From NCBI GenBank assembly GCA_023129715.1, contig JAGMBO010000012.1, positions 1 to 34,603 on the forward strand: a stretch of DNA of 34,603 nucleotides, read 5' to 3'. Position 1 is the first letter of the stretch. Each line of letters opens with the position of its first letter. The notes beneath the pieces are model-generated. The model ran no database searches. It saw nothing but the letters and a program-made list of their open reading frames with translations, and had not been told where the DNA came from. The translations under genes and the position numbers were made by a program. Below are positions 24,259 through 31,326 of this stretch, piece by piece. Source of the DNA: Candidatus Eiseniibacteriota bacterium (lineage in GTDB: Bacteria; Eisenbacteria; RBG-16-71-46; CAIMUX01; WJJG01).

Positions 24259-25017
24259 ATGAGGTTCAGCAACCGTGTTCTACCCTGGGCGTTCGTCTTG
24301 ATCGGAGTGGCGGTTTTCAGCACCCCAGCGATGGCAGAGCCAGGTGATCCCTTGGAGGCGACGATCAGCCTAGGCCGTGATCCCGAGCCCCCCTTCTGTG
24401 CGGCCAATCCCGGGGGAACGGTCGAGATCACCTGGAACATCGACTATTCGACGACACCGAACTATGTCTACTACAAGCTCGAGGATCCGAGTCGCACGAT
24501 CATCCTCGAAGAGGAAACCTATCCTGGAGCCACCGGCACCTCGATCACCCGCAATTGGACGGTGCCCAATGGGCTCGTCGATGGGAAATACTGGGTCCGC
24601 GTCGAGTACTGGTCCCTCGAGGCAGGCAACGAGGCCAACGCCGAGGTGACCTTCTACGTGTGCACGGGCGTTGGGACGATCTGTGCCGAGAAGTGGGAAG
24701 ACATCGACTGCGACGGCATCTTGACGCCGGGCATCGATCAGCCGGTTCCCGACTGGTGGATTTGCCTCGAGACGCCCTTCAACGAGACCTATTGCCTGCA
24801 GACCAACGCAGAGGGCATTGTCTGCTGGGAAGGGATCGCCCTGGGCGACTACACCGTCTACGAGCCCGCTCTCGGCGAGTGGACGCCGATCGGGCCGACC
24901 GCAGTGGAGCTGACGCTGGAGGAAGGCGAGACCGAGACGGTCATCTTCTTCAATCACCGCTGCCCCTCAGACAGGGACGATTCGACATGGGGCAAGGTAA
25001 AGTCGTTCTTCCTGTAG
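24259..25017 (+). CDS. Exported SdrD/SpaA-like Ig-fold protein with eight cysteines (252 aa)
   Basis: Predicted secreted protein of unknown role. The start at 24259 has AAGGAGG (24245-24251) 7 nt upstream. Signal peptide MRFSNRVLPWAFVLIGVAVFSTPAMA is followed by a probable cleavage at A26. Residues about 30-135 look like a beta-sandwich (VEITWNIDY, YWVRVEYW) with no family I recognise. Residues 143-235 resemble the SdrD B-like / SpaA-like prealbumin fold: KWEDIDCDGILTPGIDQPVPDWWICL contains a Ca-binding-type D148-D150-D152-G loop, and GIALGDYTVYE is the typical late strand. Eight cysteines (47, 135, 142, 151, 169, 179, 189, 235) suggest disulfides outside the cytoplasm. It has its own promoter, stands alone and is convergent with the GNAT at 25114. 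There is no LPXTG motif or C-terminal sorting domain. Confidence 0.8.
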   Translation: MRFSNRVLPWAFVLIGVAVFSTPAMAEPGDPLEATISLGRDPEPPFCAANPGGTVEITWNIDYSTTPNYVYYKLEDPSRTIILEEETYPGATGTSITRNWTVPNGLVDGKYWVRVEYWSLEAGNEANAEVTFYVCTGVGTICAEKWEDIDCDGILTPGIDQPVPDWWICLETPFNETYCLQTNAEGIVCWEGIALGDYTVYEPALGEWTPIGPTAVELTLEEGETETVIFFNHRCPSDRDDSTWGKVKSFFL

Positions 25018-25093
25018 TCGAGCCAATCGCATAGCCGGCAACATCGAGAAAGTATCCGGCTGCGAGAGCGAAAAATCTTCACGCTGTAGATTC

Positions 25094-25123
25094 GGGGTTC
25101 TGACCCACGCGGGTCAGGACCCC
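25094..25123. terminator. Bidirectional hairpin between convergent genes
   Basis: The 13 bases at 25094-25106 pair with 25111-25123 (one G-U pair) around the tetraloop acgc. The minus-strand GNAT stop codon (25114-25116) is inside the right arm. The strength and position between convergent genes suit a shared terminator, although neither side has a clear T tract. A weaker 6-bp stem (25033-25038 / 25056-25061) precedes it. Confidence 0.55.
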
Positions 25124-25938
25124 TTCGCTGTCCTCGATTTCCCCAGCGGGCCGGCCATGTGCTCCTCGTAGTCGGCAACGCGGGCGAAGCCGAGCCGCTG
25201 ATAGCAGGCCAGAGCGCTCGTGTTGTCCACCCTCACATTGGCCCCGATCGTGTCCACCGTAGCCCGCAGCTCCCGGCAGAGGCGGGCGCAGGTCCGTGTC
25301 GCCAACCCGGCGCCCCGATGCTCTGGATGAGTGGCCACATTGCCCAGGGCGGCCACGCGAAGCCGCGCCGAATAGACGTGGATTCCCGCAACCGAGACCA
25401 GGCGTCCCCCGCGGCGGATGCCGAAGTAGAGGTTCGTCTCGAGCATGCGCGGGGCAAACCAGTTGCCCGGATAGCTCTCGCGGTAGAAGGCACGTAACTC
25501 CGGCAAGTCCGCCTGGCTGAGGCGCTCGATATCGCCGCTCTGCACCTCATCCAGCCGCCCGGACTCAATCATGACGAGCTTGTAGTGAAGGCCGTGGGGT
25601 TCCAGCGCATGGGTCTGCTGCAGGACCGGAGCGAGTCCCGGGCTCACGTGCGCGTGGAAGCGTGAGGGGAGTCGATCCCGAAGGCCACCCAGCAATTCGC
25701 CCATCTCGTCGATGCGCTGATCGGTCAAGGCCAGGAGCGTCGTCAGGTCCTCGTGCCGGTAGAAGAGCACGACTTGGCGAAGATGACTTCCGTCGAGCAG
25801 TCCGTACCAGTGCGTCCGCGGCCAGAAGAAGTCATCGAGATCCCCCAGGGAGTAGATGTGCAGAGCTGGGTTCCGGCGCAAGAAGGCCTCCAACACGGCT
25901 CTGTCCCGAAGGTGCGTGATCCTTGTCGCCGGCTTCAT
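25114..25938 (-). CDS. GNAT family N-acetyltransferase (274 aa)
   Basis: Cytosolic acetyltransferase, acceptor unknown. The N-terminal domain (about 1-125, with NPALHIYSLGDLDDFFWP near 23-40) is the variable substrate-side domain found with FR47-type GNATs. The C-terminal half has motif A NVATHPEHRGAGLATR (200-215), with the acetyl-CoA loop R208-G209-A210-G211-L212-A213, and motif B NTSALACYQRLGFARVADYEE. The start at 25938 is supported by GGAGG 7 nt upstream. That GGAGG lies in the first unit of a 38-bp repeat, so the ribosome binding site region has been tandemly copied upstream. It ends inside a strong hairpin shared with the convergent gene. Confidence 0.9.
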   Translation of the reverse strand: MKPATRITHLRDRAVLEAFLRRNPALHIYSLGDLDDFFWPRTHWYGLLDGSHLRQVVLFYRHEDLTTLLALTDQRIDEMGELLGGLRDRLPSRFHAHVSPGLAPVLQQTHALEPHGLHYKLVMIESGRLDEVQSGDIERLSQADLPELRAFYRESYPGNWFAPRMLETNLYFGIRRGGRLVSVAGIHVYSARLRVAALGNVATHPEHRGAGLATRTCARLCRELRATVDTIGANVRVDNTSALACYQRLGFARVADYEEHMAGPLGKSRTAKGS

Positions 25939-25943
25939 CGCCT

Positions 25944-26057
25944 GCCTCCACTGGACCGTTCCCTAGCCAGCTGCCCCGCGAGCCTCCACCGGGCCGCTTC
26001 CCGACCAGCTGCCCCGCCTGCCTCCGCCGGGCCGTTTTCTGACCAGGTGCCCTGGAG
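25944..26057. repeat. 38-bp tandem repeat, three diverged copies, upstream of GNAT
   Basis: Units start at 25944, 25982 and 26020 with gcctcc, contain a gRccg core and then ccagctgcccc (or a variant), and are exactly 38 bases apart. On the minus strand each holds GGAGG, and the copy nearest the GNAT start supplies its ribosome binding site. The array occupies the first part of the 422-bp region between the divergent genes at 25938 and 26361. Confidence 0.85.
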
Positions 26058-26138
26058 ACAGGGTAGCCCGATTGGAGGATCCGTGAAAGCCCGGCGGCTC
26101 TAACCACTTGAAAACAGAGAGGATCGACGATAAGACTC

Positions 26139-26167
26139 TTGAACCCAGCGTCAATGGACGATATGAT
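26139..26167 (+). promoter_or_regulatory. Strong sigma-70-like promoter upstream of the seven-repeat propeller gene
   Basis: TTGAAC (26139-26144) and TATGAT (26162-26167) with exactly 17 bases between them make the best promoter match in the window. Transcription near 26174 would leave a leader of about 187 bases before the start at 26361. No riboswitch or other structured RNA was recognised in that leader. Confidence 0.65.
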
Positions 26168-26360
26168 GGATATCGAGGCAACTTGGAGAAAGGCCCGCGG
26201 CGACGCGGACCGGGCATCCCTGGTGAATACCCGATTGAGCAGCTCAGTACGACATGCTCATACCGACCGTGCGTTTCTCCTGGGCCACAGGCAGCGGGGA
26301 CATTAGCACCCCGGCCTGACCGAATGAGTGTCGGCACTCGACGACCCAACGAGGGAACGC

Positions 26361-27536
26361 ATGAACAGCAAGATGATTCAGCCGTTGTCGGCAGTGGCGC
26401 AACTGATGGTCCTACTGGCAATGCTTGCGGCCACGTCTGTGGCCGTTTCAGCCCAGATCGACGGCGCCGCCAACGGCAATCTGGCCTTGATCTCGAACGG
26501 CGAGAAGGCCTTCGGTTACAGCACCTATTCGATGCTCTGGAGTTCGGTCGAGCTCGAGGGCGTGCGCCTCGCCTCCGAGACGAGCCCGTCATTGGGTTTC
26601 ATTCTGACCACCGAGAAGCTCTTTGCCTACAACGCCGTCAGCGGCGGCTGGTTCAAGGCCAACTACACCGGCCCCCCCTGTGGATACGACGTCAACGGGG
26701 CCGCGATCATCTTCTGGACCGAGGACGCTGCCTACGGGATCTCTACGGTTTGGGCCCGGTGGGCGCGTAAGAGCCTCAAGCAGGAGGAGACGCCACTCGA
26801 CGGAGCCTCGGCGGGCAATTTCGGCCTGCTCTGGACGAGTCACAACGCCTACGCGTACAACGGGAGTTCCGGGCAGTGGATGTCCAAGCAATTGGGATCG
26901 CCTCCGGTCGGTGGAATCGCCAGTGATGGTCTGGGGCTCGTCTGGACCAACCTGGAAGCCTATGCCTTCGAGCCGAGTCCCGGCGCATGGATGCACCTCG
27001 ACCTGATGGGCTATCCGATGGGCATGAGCGCCGATGGCTCGGGCGATGTGGCTCTGGTCTGGAGTTCGAATGCCGCCTTGGTCTACAGCAGTCAGTCCAG
27101 AGAGTGGTTCACGTTCCCGTGCTACATCGATGCCGCCTGCGCCGCCGGGGATATCGCCCTCGTCTGGAACGAGGAGTTGGCCTACAGCTTCGATGTCAAT
27201 CGGGGCACCTGGTCGGCAGTGTCGATCAGGGCCCGCGAGCCGGCGGGACTCGTCGAGCCGGCACCGGGCGGCGCCTCCTTCTCGGTCGGGCCCAATCCCT
27301 GTGCCGCGGGACCACTCGCCTTCCGTCTTCCCGCGGGGAACAAGTGGGAGATCAGCGTCGTCGATCTCGAGGGACGCACGATCCGCACAATGGAAATGCC
27401 TGCGGCCTCACACGCGCGCACGGTGGAGTGGGACTGGCGGGACGATCAGGGAAGGCCGATACCGGCAGGGACCTACTGGGTACGCGCGACGTCGGAGACG
27501 CGCCGCGAGGCCCGGCGAGTCATCCGCCTGCAGTAG
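26361..27536 (+). CDS. Exported seven-repeat beta-propeller-like protein with FlgD-like C-terminal domain (391 aa)
   Basis: Predicted secreted protein with no enzyme motif; I do not recognise the family. The start at 26361 follows GAGGGAA (26351-26357). A signal peptide spans about 1-31 (LMVLLAMLAATSVAVSAQ). Seven units of about 38 residues begin at G39, S77, G113, G152, G190, G228 and G263, each close to G-x-x-x-L-hydrophobic-W-[ST]-x4-A-Y-x-[YF]-x4-G-x-W, for example GLLWTSHNAYAYNGSSGQW. Seven regular units with a closing Trp strand strongly suggest a seven-bladed propeller with very short blades. Residues about 300-391 (FSVGPNPCAAGPLAFRLP... GRPIPAGTYWVRA) are a FlgD Ig-like sorting domain like the one at the end of the protein at 1133. 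It has its own strong promoter and a long leader. Confidence 0.8.
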   Translation: MNSKMIQPLSAVAQLMVLLAMLAATSVAVSAQIDGAANGNLALISNGEKAFGYSTYSMLWSSVELEGVRLASETSPSLGFILTTEKLFAYNAVSGGWFKANYTGPPCGYDVNGAAIIFWTEDAAYGISTVWARWARKSLKQEETPLDGASAGNFGLLWTSHNAYAYNGSSGQWMSKQLGSPPVGGIASDGLGLVWTNLEAYAFEPSPGAWMHLDLMGYPMGMSADGSGDVALVWSSNAALVYSSQSREWFTFPCYIDAACAAGDIALVWNEELAYSFDVNRGTWSAVSIRAREPAGLVEPAPGGASFSVGPNPCAAGPLAFRLPAGNKWEISVVDLEGRTIRTMEMPAASHARTVEWDWRDDQGRPIPAGTYWVRATSETRREARRVIRLQ

Positions 27537-27827
27537 CCGCCGATGACCCATATGGACTGTGCGCTGTGTGCGGCCTGCGCGATGCACTGCTCATTCCACC
27601 CACCGTTCTGGTCCACCCCAATGCCTGCTCCACCAGCTTGGGCTTCCTCACACGCTCGGGGATGCCGCTCACGCTGGCAGGCCGATGATCCACACACCCG
27701 CCGGCAAGCCCCCAGACGCGGATGAGGAGCGCGGGGCGGGGCCGCAGGTGGCGTGGGATCTCCGGGAGGCCGATCTGGGCAGTGCGGGCTCCATCCCAGC
27801 CCATTCTTCGTTCCATGAGTATTGGTG
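27537..27827. other. Intergenic region without a recognisable gene
   Basis: Between the propeller stop (27536) and the TetR promoter (27828) there is no credible gene. Short frames on both strands lack ribosome binding sites and family resemblance. No clear terminator hairpin with T tract was found. Confidence 0.6.
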
Positions 27828-27856
27828 TTGACATTTTGGTCAAATAGTTCAATTAT
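27828..27856 (+). promoter_or_regulatory. Promoter of the TetR-RND operon
   Basis: A perfect TTGACA (27828-27833) is followed after 17 bases by AATTAT (27851-27856); a 19-base spacing to TTATCT (27853-27858) is the alternative. The region is the most AT-rich in the window. Transcription would start near 27863, giving a leader of only about 16 bases carrying GGAGG (27869-27873) before the TetR start. Confidence 0.65.
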
Positions 27857-27868
27857 CTAGTTGAACTA
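27845..27868. promoter_or_regulatory. Likely TetR operator: perfect 24-bp inverted repeat over the -10 region
   Basis: TAGTTCAA (27845-27852) and TTGAACTA (27861-27868) are perfect complements with an 8-base centre. The site covers the -10 hexamer and start point and ends directly before the Shine-Dalgarno of the TetR gene. Length and placement are typical of AcrR/TetR-family operators that block RNA polymerase, pointing to autorepression of the whole four-gene operon. Confidence 0.65.
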
Positions 27869-27878
27869 GGAGGTCAAG

Positions 27879-28559
27879 ATGAGGACACCTCGCAGGGACG
27901 GTGCCGAGACCCGCAGCCGCATCATCGAGGCCGCGTCCGTCGTCTTTGCTGCCGCCGGGTTCCGCCTCGGAACGGTGGCCCAGATCGCGGAGCTTGCCGG
28001 GGTCAATCACGCCGCCGTCAACTACCACTTCGGAGGCAAGGAGGAGCTCTATCGGCGAGTCTGGATCCATGCCCGCGAGGTCTGCCTGCAAGCCTACCCA
28101 CTGAAGCCGCGGGGACCGGACGAGCGCTCGACGGAGAATGCACTGCGCAGCTTCATTCGATCCTTGGTGCTGCGAAGCTTCGATGATGGGCCCGCTGGGC
28201 ACCTCACGCGACTCATCGCGTTCGAGATCACCGACCCGCTGGACCACATTGCCGACCTGCGCCTCGAGACGATGCGCATGCATGCGTCACGACTGGATGA
28301 GATCGTGAGCGCAGTCCTCGGACCCGCCGCGATCCCGAACACCCTTCAGTTGTGCCGCCTGAGCATCCTATCCCCAACCGTGGGGCTGGGTGTGCGCATG
28401 GTGCGTCACGCGGAGCAGCCCCAGGTCGCGCGGCTGCGCAAGAGCGATCCGGAGCAACTGGCGGACGGGGTCTTTCGTTTCGCGTGGGCAGGGCTACAGG
28501 ATCTGAAGCGAAACCGATCACGGTCGGATCACAGGACTGTGAAAGAGGAGCACAAATGA
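27879..28559 (+). CDS. TetR/AcrR-family transcriptional regulator (226 aa)
   Basis: DNA-binding repressor, first gene of the efflux operon. The N-terminal helix-turn-helix is classic: TRSRIIEAASVVFAAAGFRLGTVAQIAELAGVNHAAVNYHFGGKEELY (residues 11-58), with recognition helix HAAVNYHF. The C-terminal part (ENALRSFIRSLVLRSF, GHLTRLIAFEITDPLDHI) resembles the DUF1956/CecR-type ligand-binding domain. GGAGG lies 5 nt before the ATG. Its TGA overlaps the ATG of the outer-membrane factor gene (ATGA). The inverted repeat at 27845-27868 is the probable binding site; the inducer would be a pump substrate, identity unknown. Confidence 0.93.
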   Translation: MRTPRRDGAETRSRIIEAASVVFAAAGFRLGTVAQIAELAGVNHAAVNYHFGGKEELYRRVWIHAREVCLQAYPLKPRGPDERSTENALRSFIRSLVLRSFDDGPAGHLTRLIAFEITDPLDHIADLRLETMRMHASRLDEIVSAVLGPAAIPNTLQLCRLSILSPTVGLGVRMVRHAEQPQVARLRKSDPEQLADGVFRFAWAGLQDLKRNRSRSDHRTVKEEHK

Positions 28560-29998
28560 GATACCTGCACCGGCGAGGCGCCCGGATTGCGGCAGCGCTC
28601 CTGATCCTCGGGGCGACGGGCTGCAGTGTCGGGCGTCAATCGGTACCGGCGATGACTGACTGGCCGGAATCGTTCTCGCGAGACGGCCAGGCGATGACGG
28701 CCGAGGGAGCGATGCCGGCCGAGCATTGGTGGACGGCGTTCTCGGATCCCCAGCTCGATTTGCTGATCGCCGAGGCTCTCACAGGCAGCCCCGATCTAGC
28801 CGCCTGGTGGGACCGGCTTGATCAGGCGCGCTCGCTCGCCCGCAAAGCGGGAGCCTCCCAGTGGCCGCAGCTCGAGCTCGATGGCGGCGCTTCGCGCACC
28901 GGGCGCTGGCCGGATGAGGCACCCGACACATATGCCAACGACTTCAGCGCGCAGCTGTTCGCGAGCTACGAGATCGATTTGTGGGGACGCGTGCGATCAA
29001 GTAAGGAAGCCGCCGTCAACAGCGCCCGAGCGAGCGAGCAGGATTTTCGCGCCGCCGCGATCTCGCTGAGCGCGAATGTTGGCGCCACCTGGTATGAGCT
29101 GGCCGAGGCCCGTGAGCAGCTGGCGGTGCTCGAGGAGCAACTGGCGGCGAACGCGCAGATTCTGGAGTTGGTCACATTGCGCTTCCAGCACGGTCGGGTA
29201 GGGGCCAGCGATGTCCTGCTGCAGCAACAGCTCGTCGAGTCCACGCAAGGCGATCGCGCGCTTGCGCAGGCGCGTATCAAAGTTCTGCAGCACCAGCTGG
29301 CCGTTCTGCTCGGTCGCCCCCCGAGTGACGCGCCCGATATCTCTGCCGCGCAGCTGATCGAGCTCCCGGCACCTCCCGCAACGGGGGTTCCGGCCGAACT
29401 GCTGCAGCGACGTCCGGATCTGCAAGCCGCTTGGCTTGAAGTGGCCGCGGCGAATGCTCGACTCGCCGCGGCTGTGGCCGAGCGCTACCCGCGCCTCTCA
29501 ATCTCCGCTGGCGGCCAGACCGGAGCGGCCGAGGTCATGGATCTCTTCTCCGATTGGCTGGGGAACCTCGCCGCGAACCTGATGATGCCGCTGATCGACG
29601 GCGGAAGCCGCGCCGCCGAGGCGGATCGCCAGGAAGCCGTCGCCCGGCAAGCGCTGCATGCCTATCGCAGCACTGTGCTGACAGCCTTGCAAGACGTAGA
29701 GAATGCGCTGGTTCGCGAGGAGAGGCAGGCCGAGTACCTGGCGAGTCTCAGGCGGCAGGTCGAGTTGACTCGGGTGATCTTCGATCGAACCAAGGACGAT
29801 TACCTCGGTGGGCAGACCGACTACCTCCGCGTCCTACAAGCCCAGACTTCTCTGCACAGTCTGCAGCGCAGGCTACTCACGGCCGAACGTGAACTCATTC
29901 AATACCGCATCGATCTGTGCCGCGCCCTCGGGGGGCGCTGGACACTCGAGCGTCCCGCTGTTGCGGGCTTTGAAGAGGATGGGAGGGTGTCATCATGA
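28556..29998 (+). CDS. Outer-membrane efflux lipoprotein, OprM/NodT family (480 aa)
   Basis: TolC-like trimeric outer-membrane channel. The start at 28556 has AGAGGAG 5 nt upstream and overlaps the TetR stop. The signal peptide ends in lipobox LGATGC with Cys23, as in NodT/OprM-type factors that are lipid-anchored. Two OEP repeats are visible: the first from HWWTAFSDPQLDLLIAEAL (about 57-75) with long helices to about 260, including LFASYEIDLWGRV; the second from ELLQRRPDLQAAWLEVAAANARLAAAVAERYPRLSI, continuing to LQDVENALVREERQAEYL and YRIDLCRALGGRW. Its stop overlaps the next gene (ATGA). It is the only outer-membrane factor in the window, so it may also serve the adaptor and pumps at 15863-23857, which lack one. 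Confidence 0.95.
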   Translation: MRYLHRRGARIAAALLILGATGCSVGRQSVPAMTDWPESFSRDGQAMTAEGAMPAEHWWTAFSDPQLDLLIAEALTGSPDLAAWWDRLDQARSLARKAGASQWPQLELDGGASRTGRWPDEAPDTYANDFSAQLFASYEIDLWGRVRSSKEAAVNSARASEQDFRAAAISLSANVGATWYELAEAREQLAVLEEQLAANAQILELVTLRFQHGRVGASDVLLQQQLVESTQGDRALAQARIKVLQHQLAVLLGRPPSDAPDISAAQLIELPAPPATGVPAELLQRRPDLQAAWLEVAAANARLAAAVAERYPRLSISAGGQTGAAEVMDLFSDWLGNLAANLMMPLIDGGSRAAEADRQEAVARQALHAYRSTVLTALQDVENALVREERQAEYLASLRRQVELTRVIFDRTKDDYLGGQTDYLRVLQAQTSLHSLQRRLLTAERELIQYRIDLCRALGGRWTLERPAVAGFEEDGRVSS

Positions 29999-31326
29999 GC
30001 GGGCACTTCCTGAGTGGACGCTTCCTGAAAAGAGCCTGGCCTACGGTCGCGATTCTGCTGCTGGGTCTGATCCTGACAATTGTGATCGCGACCAGCGGCC
30101 CCGAGGCACCCAAACGGCCGTCGGCGGAGCAGGCGCGGCTGGTCGAGGTGTTGCCGCTCGAGCTGGTCGACGCGCGCGTCATCGTCTCCGCGATGGGCAC
30201 GGTTCGGCCGGCGCGGGAAGTCGACATCACCGCGCAGGTTGTCGGGAAAGTGGTCGAGATGGGCCCCGCCCTGATCCCCGGCGGATATGCCGTCGCGGAC
30301 GAACCTCTTCTGCGCATCGATCCGCGCGACTACGAGTTCGTGGTGCGTCAGCGGCAGAGCGATCTGGCACGCGCTGAACAGGAGTGGAAGCTGGAGAGCG
30401 GGCAACAGGAGATCGCGAAGCGGGAGTATGCGCTCCTCGAGACGGTGATCGATGAATCGACCTCCGAGCTCGTGCTGCGCGAGCCGCAGCTCGCAACGGC
30501 GCGCAGCACCCTGGATGCTGCCCGAGCCACGCTACAGAAGGCTGAACTGGATCTGCAGCGCACCACCGTGCGAGCGCCGTTCAACTGCATCGTGCTCGAG
30601 AAGCACGTCGATCTGGGGGCCGTAGTGAATACCAACTCACCGGTCGCCAAGGTCGTCGGAACCGATGCCTTCTGGGTCGAGGTCGCTGTCCCGCTCGAGA
30701 AGCTGCGATGGATCGCGATCCCTGCGGATGCCGACGCGGAGGGTTCGGTGGTTCGAATCCGGCAGCCGTCGGTCCAGCCAGAGGGTCCCTGGCGCGAAGG
30801 ACGCGTCCTGAGACTGATGGGGGATCTGGAGACCGAAGGGCGCATGGCGCGTCTGCTGGTGGAAGTCGCCGACCCCTATGCCCGCCAGCCCGAGAATGCC
30901 GATGCTCCCGCCCTGCTCGTGGATGCGTTCGTGGAAGCCGAGATCATCGGCCGGGAACTGCATGACGTCATCCGTGTCCCGCGCCGCTACCTCCACAACA
31001 GTCGCAGCGTCTGGCTGCGCACCAGCGAGGGACGGCTCGAGATCCGTGACGTGGTCCCGACCTACTCCGGCGAAGAAGCGCTGCTCGTCGCCGAGGGGCT
31101 GGAGGCCGGAGAGGAGCTCGTAACCAGCAACATCTCTGCTCCGGTGCCCGGCATGCCGCTTCGTGTGCAAGGCGAGACCGCGCGATCCACAGGCAGCCGC
31201 GAGGACCATCCGATCGCAGGAGCCGGCGAGGGGCAGCCGTCCGAGAAAGCCGGTGAAGGGCAACCGTCCGAGGGGGCCGGTGAAGTGCAGTTGCCCGAGA
31301 AGGACGGAGAGGAGTTGCCGCGATGA
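29995..31326 (+). CDS. RND efflux periplasmic adaptor with repeated acidic C-terminal tail (443 aa)
   Basis: Membrane fusion protein of the third RND system. One N-terminal TM (TVAILLLGLILTIVIATS, about 17-34) anchors it; there is no lipobox, unlike the adaptor at 15863. Lipoyl halves (VSAMGTVRPAREVDITAQVVGKV and LDLQRTTVRAPFNCIVLEKHVDLGAVV) flank a coiled coil at about 118-190 (RQRQSDLARAEQEWKLESGQQEIAKREYALLE). A beta-barrel (FWVEVAVPLEKLRWI) and membrane-proximal domain (IRVPRRYLHNSRSVWL) follow. The last 34 residues are repeats of AGEGQPSEK type encoded by 27-bp units. ATGA overlaps join it to both neighbours, so stoichiometric co-translation is expected. Confidence 0.94.
   Translation: MSGHFLSGRFLKRAWPTVAILLLGLILTIVIATSGPEAPKRPSAEQARLVEVLPLELVDARVIVSAMGTVRPAREVDITAQVVGKVVEMGPALIPGGYAVADEPLLRIDPRDYEFVVRQRQSDLARAEQEWKLESGQQEIAKREYALLETVIDESTSELVLREPQLATARSTLDAARATLQKAELDLQRTTVRAPFNCIVLEKHVDLGAVVNTNSPVAKVVGTDAFWVEVAVPLEKLRWIAIPADADAEGSVVRIRQPSVQPEGPWREGRVLRLMGDLETEGRMARLLVEVADPYARQPENADAPALLVDAFVEAEIIGRELHDVIRVPRRYLHNSRSVWLRTSEGRLEIRDVVPTYSGEEALLVAEGLEAGEELVTSNISAPVPGMPLRVQGETARSTGSREDHPIAGAGEGQPSEKAGEGQPSEGAGEVQLPEKDGEELPR
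31222..31322 (+). repeat. 27-bp in-frame repeat at the adaptor C-terminus
   Basis: Units start at 31222, 31249, 31276 and 31303 (the last partial). They encode AGEGQPSEK, AGEGQPSEG, AGEVQLPEK and DGEELPR, an acidic, presumably disordered periplasmic tail. The repeat runs up to the stop codon, immediately before the pump gene. Confidence 0.9.

Noticed and set aside
26163-26306. 47-codon frame starting in the -10 hexamer upstream of the propeller gene
   Set aside because: Its ATG lies before the expected transcription start and it has no ribosome binding site.
27543-27725. Small frame with a ferredoxin-like spacing of cysteines (CALCAACAMHC)
   Set aside because: No ribosome binding site, no further family resemblance and biased composition; the Cys pattern looks accidental.
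27520-27852. Minus-strand frame of 110 codons upstream of TetR
   Set aside because: It overlaps the operon promoter and operator, lacks a ribosome binding site and has an Arg/Pro-rich GC-shadow composition.
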